Part shown: positions 43,398 to 46,148 of the stretch, in pieces
Layout of the letters: each line of letters starts with the position of its first letter
Position numbering within the stretch: position 1 is the stretch's first letter
IMG/VR virus record: IMGVR_UViG_3300020595_000061
Coordinates: 1-46,148 of that record
DNA from: a virus
Direction: 5' to 3' (one strand)
DNA: 46,148 nucleotides
Program-made: the position numbers and the translations under genes
The notes under the pieces: generated by a model
The model's database searches: none
Told to the model about the DNA's origin: nothing
What the model saw: the letters and a program-made list of their open reading frames with translations, nothing else

Positions 43398-43449
43398 AAC
43401 CTATAGGGATAACCTATAGGGATAACCTATAGGGATAACCCATAGGGAT
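43398..43449. repeat. Four 13-bp tandem repeats with promoter-like core
   Basis: Four units of AACCTATAGGGAT (the fourth has CCATAGGG) immediately downstream, in the direction of terL transcription, of the late promoter. Each contains CCTATAGG, the palindromic start-site half of the promoter motif, without the upstream TCGCTAGT part. Confidence 0.92.
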
Positions 43450-43458
43450 AACCCCACT

Positions 43459-43478
43459 TGTCCTATAGGGACTAGCGA
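43459..43478 (-). promoter_or_regulatory. Candidate late promoter for terL and the head genes
   Basis: On the minus strand the 20 bases TCGCTAGTCCCTATAGGACA are identical to the copy at 29488-29507. It points toward terL, portal, scaffold and capsid. The CTATAGG core matches the T7 initiation region. Confidence 0.7.
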
Positions 43479-43581
43479 GGGGCGAGATAGCAGTGGGGGT
43501 TGCGGGATACTGGAGGTAACTGGGGGTTACTAAGGGGGACCTGAGGGTTAACGTAAATAATGCACAAAGTAGTTGACATTT

Positions 43582-43607
43582 GAGCCACACTACGTGTGTC
43601 TCTTTAA
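43582..43607 (+). promoter_or_regulatory. Conserved 5-bp/3-nt hairpin with CTCTTTAA (copy 3)
   Basis: GAG-c-CACAC-TAC-GTGTG-t-CTC-TTTAA, in front of the first plus-strand gene (43666). It is enclosed by a further inverted repeat GTTGACA (43572-43578) / TGTCAAC (43618-43624). As the first such element of the early arm it would be the leading candidate early promoter. Confidence 0.6.
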
Positions 43608-43665
43608 GAGCTTGTAGTGTCAACCCTGGCACTACTAACCTATTAGTTTATTACGGAGTACCACT

Positions 43666-43821
43666 ATGAACATGAAGACACTACTAAAAGAGAGAGATGA
43701 ACTGGTACGAAGCAGAGATGCTGCTAAGAAGGCCTACGTTATCGCTATGTTTGTACTAGCTATACTGCCCTTTGCACTGGTGATCCTGATGCTTAACCTA
43801 CTTGGGTGTCCCACTCAATAA
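43666..43821 (+). CDS. Small single-span membrane protein (51 aa)
   Basis: ATG 43666 follows CGGAG. Residues 1-23 form a charged helix (KTLLKERDELVRSRDAAKKA) and residues 24-46 a membrane segment (YVIAMFVLAILPFALVILMLNLL). It is the first gene of the plus-strand arm after the control region. No family is recognised. Early membrane proteins may alter the host envelope, but there is no direct evidence. Confidence 0.6.
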   Translation: MNMKTLLKERDELVRSRDAAKKAYVIAMFVLAILPFALVILMLNLLGCPTQ

Positions 43822-43846
43822 ACCACTCCGCGCCTACGGGCGAATT

Positions 43847-43872
43847 TGGTACCGTAATCGTTTACGGTACCA
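43847..43872. repeat. Perfect 11-bp inverted repeat
   Basis: TGGTACCGTAA (43847-43857) is followed by TCGT and its exact complement TTACGGTACCA (43862-43872). It is preceded by a small CGCC-TACG-GGCG hairpin. In the 89-base gap before the gene at 43911 it could be an operator, an RNA end or a pausing hairpin. Confidence 0.75.
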
Positions 43873-43910
43873 TAAATGGGAATAGGTAAATTTTATAAAG
43901 GAGATAGAGG

Positions 43911-44135
43911 ATGAGTGATAGATACAAAATTGGTACAGTGGTGTGCCTAAATCCCAACCCTGGCGTACCAATGACCGTTACAGGCTACGGTAATAATGAC
44001 AGATCTAACAATCCTGTCGTACAAGTCGCCTGGTTAAACGCGAAAATGACAGGATGCTCTTTTGCAATAGGCAACCAATCTGTTCAGCTGTACAAAGGAG
44101 TAATAGGAGATAGCCCATGGCTACCTTACAACTAG
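43911..44135 (+). CDS. DUF2158/YodC-like small protein (74 aa)
   Basis: 74 residues with KIGTVVCLNPNPGVPMTVTG, a central VVQVAWLNAK strand and a final SVQLY. This matches the small beta-barrel pattern of DUF2158 (YodC) proteins (GDVVxLKSGGPxMTV). Their function is unknown. A strong AAAGGAG precedes the ATG. It overlaps the next gene by 19 bases. Confidence 0.6.
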   Translation: MSDRYKIGTVVCLNPNPGVPMTVTGYGNNDRSNNPVVQVAWLNAKMTGCSFAIGNQSVQLYKGVIGDSPWLPYN

Positions 44136-44374
44136 GATCATATGTATCTTACAAGAACACCCCGTACTTGGCAATCAAGTCAACGGGAGGTAATAACCCA
44201 ATGGTCACCCTCATCCAAGCTGGTGATAACAAGAAGCTTCAGGTGTCCAGTAGGGAACTACTACTCCTCCCTTACAGGGCTAAAGAAGAGGCACTTAAGT
44301 CTGGTAAGAAAACCTTGGTTACACGCAAGGGTTACCGGCTGTCTTTAGTCTCTCACCGTTGGCTTGTGGCCTAA
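44117..44374 (+). CDS. Hypothetical basic protein (85 aa)
   Basis: Starts at ATG 44117 behind AGGAG and overlaps the preceding gene. The first 50 residues are beta-like (LGSYVSYKNTPYLAIKST), perhaps another small barrel; the C terminus is basic. No family is recognised. A hairpin with CTCTTTAA follows its stop. Confidence 0.65.
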   Translation: MATLQLGSYVSYKNTPYLAIKSTGGNNPMVTLIQAGDNKKLQVSSRELLLLPYRAKEEALKSGKKTLVTRKGYRLSLVSHRWLVA

Positions 44375-44387
44375 TGTGATATGAACC

Positions 44388-44415
44388 AGTGGTGCCTTCG
44401 GGCATCACTCTTTAA
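44388..44415 (+). promoter_or_regulatory. UUCG-loop hairpin followed by CTTTAA
   Basis: A 9-bp stem (44388-44396 with 44401-44409, one G-T) closes a TTCG loop in the very stable C(UUCG)G form and is followed by CTTTAATTAAT. It differs in stem sequence from the GAGc-CACAC hairpins but shares the trailing TCTTTAA. It may be a terminator or mRNA-protecting element. The next gene starts at 44442. Confidence 0.55.
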
Positions 44416-44441
44416 TTAATAATCAAGATAGGGTAGCCGAC

Positions 44442-44792
44442 ATGAACAAACATATACTACTAGTGATGAAGTACCTTGAAGGCCCCAAAACTGTAAGCGT
44501 AGATGAGCTAAAGAACAACAGCTCTGCTGCTCGTCTTGAGGCTGATAAGCACTACCATGGGTGTAACGGTGGTACTGCTGCTTATGAAGAAGCTGACCGT
44601 GCTAATTGGGCTGCTCATACTGCCTATGGAGCTGCTCACTATGCTCATATTCTTGCTAACACTACTCAGTACTTTGGTAATGCTATAAACTACCGTTGTA
44701 TCCGTGATGCCATTGATGGTTATTTTGATAGTACAGGAGAAGATGGCCAAGACTACCTAAACCACCTGGAGAATACCAAATGGGAGAACTAA
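44442..44792 (+). CDS. Hypothetical early protein (116 aa)
   Basis: Begins MNKHILLVMKYLEGPKTVS and is rich in Ala, His and Tyr in the middle (HTAYGAAHYAHILANT). It appears to be helical and soluble, with no recognised motif. It follows the UUCG hairpin and has no strong ribosome site. Its end overlaps a small hydrophobic frame. Function unknown. Confidence 0.6.
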   Translation: MNKHILLVMKYLEGPKTVSVDELKNNSSAARLEADKHYHGCNGGTAAYEEADRANWAAHTAYGAAHYAHILANTTQYFGNAINYRCIRDAIDGYFDSTGEDGQDYLNHLENTKWEN

Positions 44793-44884
44793 AGATAATG
44801 GCAGCAGCCACCATCATATTCACCCTTTGCGTAATAGCAACTCCTTTATTATTTGATTTTTGTATTAAACATGGAATGTGTTAA
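44780..44884 (+). CDS. Small hydrophobic protein (34 aa)
   Basis: ATG 44780 lies in the end of the previous gene, 8 bases after GGAG. A second in-frame ATG at 44798 would give 28 residues. A single hydrophobic stretch (MAAATIIFTLCVIATPLLF) suggests a membrane peptide. No family is recognised. The coupling to its neighbour supports expression. Confidence 0.45.
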   Translation: MGELKIMAAATIIFTLCVIATPLLFDFCIKHGMC

Positions 44885-44911
44885 ACAACTAACCAAAATG
44901 GACCACACAAT

Positions 44912-45193
44912 ATGAACTACGTATACACCCAAACAAAAAACCCCGACACTGAAGAATCCAATGCCCTTTACATGCTAGGTTATGAGGTGTTGGAGTATGA
45001 AATAGTCAACCAAGAATGGAATGACTGGCTGAGAGAGGTAGAGTCTATCGGAAACACCCACAGTCACAAAGTAGATATACTCGAAACAGTAGTCATAAGA
45101 GAAAGTGGGTTCTTAATGCTACATGAAGTGGAGTTCCACCCAGAGGGTCGAAGCGTTAGCTTCACCGCATACAAGAAGATGTGCCTGTTGTGA
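44912..45193 (+). CDS. Hypothetical early protein (93 aa)
   Basis: An acidic 93-residue protein (MNYVYTQTKNPDTEESNALY) with a beta-rich second half. The ribosome site is weak. Its stop overlaps the GTG start of the next small gene (GTGA). No family is recognised. Function unknown. Confidence 0.6.
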   Translation: MNYVYTQTKNPDTEESNALYMLGYEVLEYEIVNQEWNDWLREVESIGNTHSHKVDILETVVIRESGFLMLHEVEFHPEGRSVSFTAYKKMCLL

Positions 45194-45354
45194 GCACATT
45201 CCTCGCAATCACGCTACTTCTGTCAACCTACCCCATGTTGACCCAATTAAGGTATGTTGATTGCTACCCTGCCCCAAGTAGGCGTAAACGTGGAGCCACC
45301 CGTATGTCCAATAGGGAACTATGTGAAAGACTACGTAACAGGAAGTTCACTTAA
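45190..45354 (+). CDS. Small membrane-anchored basic protein (54 aa), GTG start
   Basis: GTG 45190 overlaps the preceding TGA. The 54-residue product has a hydrophobic N terminus (STFLAITLLLSTYPML) and a basic remainder (PSRRKRGATRMSNRE, then LCERLRNRKF). It may anchor in the membrane with a cytoplasmic basic tail. No family is recognised. The start-stop overlap is the main support. Confidence 0.5.
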   Translation: MSTFLAITLLLSTYPMLTQLRYVDCYPAPSRRKRGATRMSNRELCERLRNRKFT

Positions 45355-45383
45355 CCCACACTTAAACACTAAAGGATAAGACG

Positions 45384-45632
45384 ATGAGTGATTATATAGA
45401 ATATACAGTTAAGGTTTGGGCTAATGGTGATAAAGAGTGGTACCTAAACGATAAACTACACAGAGAAGATGGCCCTGCTGTGGAGTGGGCTAGTGGTACT
45501 AAACGTTGGTACCTAAACGGTAAACAGCTTACCGAAGAGGAGTTCAATGAGCGTACAAACAAGCCTTGCGTTAGTAAGGTTGTAACTATAGAAGGTATTG
45601 AATACAAACTTGTACCTACATCAAAAGGATAA
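45384..45632 (+). CDS. WYLNGK-HREDGPA repeat protein, two-unit copy
   Basis: 82 residues: leader MSDYIEYTVKV, two 23-residue units (WANGDKEWYLNDKLHREDGPA and a divergent last unit) and the tail EEEFNERTNKPC...LVPTSKG. AAAGGATAAG precedes the ATG. The next copy starts four bases after the stop, with the stop lying inside its ribosome site. Leader and tail are identical to the next gene at the DNA level, so the copies are recent duplicates. Function unknown; MORN/YwqK-like repeat proteins are the nearest recognisable type. Confidence 0.8.
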   Translation: MSDYIEYTVKVWANGDKEWYLNDKLHREDGPAVEWASGTKRWYLNGKQLTEEEFNERTNKPCVSKVVTIEGIEYKLVPTSKG

Positions 45633-45636
45633 GACG

Positions 45637-46023
45637 ATGAGTGATTATATAGAATATACAGTTAAGGTTTGGGCTAATGGTACTAAACGTTGGTACCTAA
45701 ACGGTAAACAACACAGAGAAGATGGGCCTGCTTGTGAGTATGCTGATGGCTCTAAGTATTGGTACCTAAACGGTAAACTACACAGAGAAGATGGTCCTGC
45801 TGAGGAGTGGGCTAATGGTGGTAAAGAGTGGTACCTAAACGATAAACTACACAGAGAAGATGGCCCTGCTGTGGAGTGGGCTAGTGGTACTAAACGTTGG
45901 TACCTAAACGGTAAACAGCTTACCGAAGAGGAGTTCAATGAGCGTACAAACAAGCCTTGCGTTAGTAAGGTTGTAACTATAGAAGGTATTGAATACAAAC
46001 TTGTACCTACATCAAAAGGATAA
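45637..46023 (+). CDS. WYLNGK-HREDGPA repeat protein, four-unit copy
   Basis: 128 residues with the same leader and tail as the gene before it but four repeat units instead of two. The extra 138 bp are exactly two 69-bp units. ATG 45637 has AAAGGATAAG upstream; a start at 45598 is inside the previous gene. The array invites unequal recombination, which would change unit number in frame. No targeting signal or membrane segment is seen. Confidence 0.8.
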   Translation: MSDYIEYTVKVWANGTKRWYLNGKQHREDGPACEYADGSKYWYLNGKLHREDGPAEEWANGGKEWYLNDKLHREDGPAVEWASGTKRWYLNGKQLTEEEFNERTNKPCVSKVVTIEGIEYKLVPTSKG

Positions 46024-46027
46024 GACG

Positions 46028-46148
46028 ATGAGTGATTATATAGAATATACAGTTAAGGTTTGGGCTAATGGTACTAAACGTTGGTACCTAAACGGTAAAC
46101 AACACAGAGAAGATGGGCCTGCTTGTGAGTATGCTGATGGCTCTAAGT
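46028..46148 (+). CDS. WYLNGK-HREDGPA repeat protein, 3' truncated by window edge
   Basis: A third copy starts at 46028 with the same ribosome site and leader and runs off the window after 40 codons in its second unit (YADGSK). Base 1 of the window begins within an equivalent unit (ADGTKYW), so the gene probably continues there, with the true junction hidden in the repeats. Confidence 0.8.
   Translation, partial: MSDYIEYTVKVWANGTKRWYLNGKQHREDGPACEYADGSK

Larger units (their letters stand above)
43020..43665. other. Divergent non-coding control region
   Basis: About 650 bases without a convincing gene, between terL (minus) and the small gene at 43666 (plus). In order it holds 12-bp tandem repeats, a 10-bp hairpin, 11-bp repeats CACTGTGAGTa/c (43343-43364), 13-bp repeats with the CCTATAGGG core, a late promoter, a G-rich run and an early hairpin. 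An origin of replication or a packaging site is plausible here. Confidence 0.7.

Noticed and set aside
43573-43578. TTGACA as a host sigma70 -35 element before the first early gene
   Set aside because: No acceptable -10 hexamer at 16-18 bases; the hexamer is part of an inverted repeat enclosing the early hairpin.
1-46148. Lysogeny genes, tRNAs, CRISPR arrays or insertion sequences
   Set aside because: Read through for integrase, recombinase, repressor, cloverleaf, spaced-repeat and transposase signals; none seen. The tandem arrays lack unique spacers and are not CRISPR.

Overview
The window is almost certainly the complete or nearly complete genome of a short-tailed (podovirus-type) double-stranded DNA phage. 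It encodes a large terminase, portal, scaffold, an SU10-type capsid protein, large internal virion proteins, a tail fibre, lysis proteins and a T7-style replication set, and shows no integrase, repressor, tRNA or CRISPR. A class II (B12-type) ribonucleotide reductase together with ThyX is a combination known from marine podoviruses. That suggests an aquatic bacterial host, but the host cannot be named from the sequence.

The map has two arms. Plus-strand genes run from about 43.67 kb to the right edge and continue from the left edge to 13.03 kb. These are small accessory proteins, glutaredoxin, a T7 gp1.7-like DUF3310 protein, HNH nuclease, DNA polymerase A, 5'-3' exonuclease, a RusA-like resolvase, ribonucleotide reductase, a MazG-like protein, primase-helicase, a T7-like RNA polymerase and ThyX. 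Minus-strand genes run from 43.02 kb down to 13.13 kb: terminase, portal, scaffold, capsid, adaptor, tail fibre, lysis genes, tail nozzle and tip, and the internal virion proteins. The arms diverge from a repeat-rich non-coding region (43.02-43.67 kb) and converge on a two-way terminator at 13.03-13.08 kb. Both window edges fall inside one tandem array of 23-residue-repeat genes, so the molecule is probably circular in map form and was cut in that array.

The most notable feature is the transcription machinery. Besides the 694-residue T7-like RNA polymerase in the early arm, the last gene of the late virion arm (1148 residues) carries the single-subunit RNA polymerase motifs: a GRVF element, DGKTNG, K..MT..YG and YDA, in the right order and at plausible spacing. 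It looks like a small virion-packaged polymerase comparable to the catalytic core of the phage N4 virion RNAP. Two families of sites could serve the two enzymes. A 20-bp motif ending in CCCTATAGG occurs three times, always pointing into a transcription unit, and resembles T7 promoters. Three near-identical hairpins with 5-bp stems and 3-nt loops, with compensating base changes, occur only in front of plus-strand genes and resemble N4 early promoters. The inferred programme is: ejected virion RNAP reads early genes from hairpins, the early arm makes the T7-like RNAP, and this enzyme reads the late arm.

Other points of interest are a staphylococcal-nuclease-like domain with its catalytic residues intact at the N terminus of the 1323-residue internal virion protein, an 11-residue N-terminal sequence shared by that protein and the putative virion RNAP, a phospholipase A2-like gene beside the lysis genes, and a self-cleaving S74 chaperone on the tail fibre.
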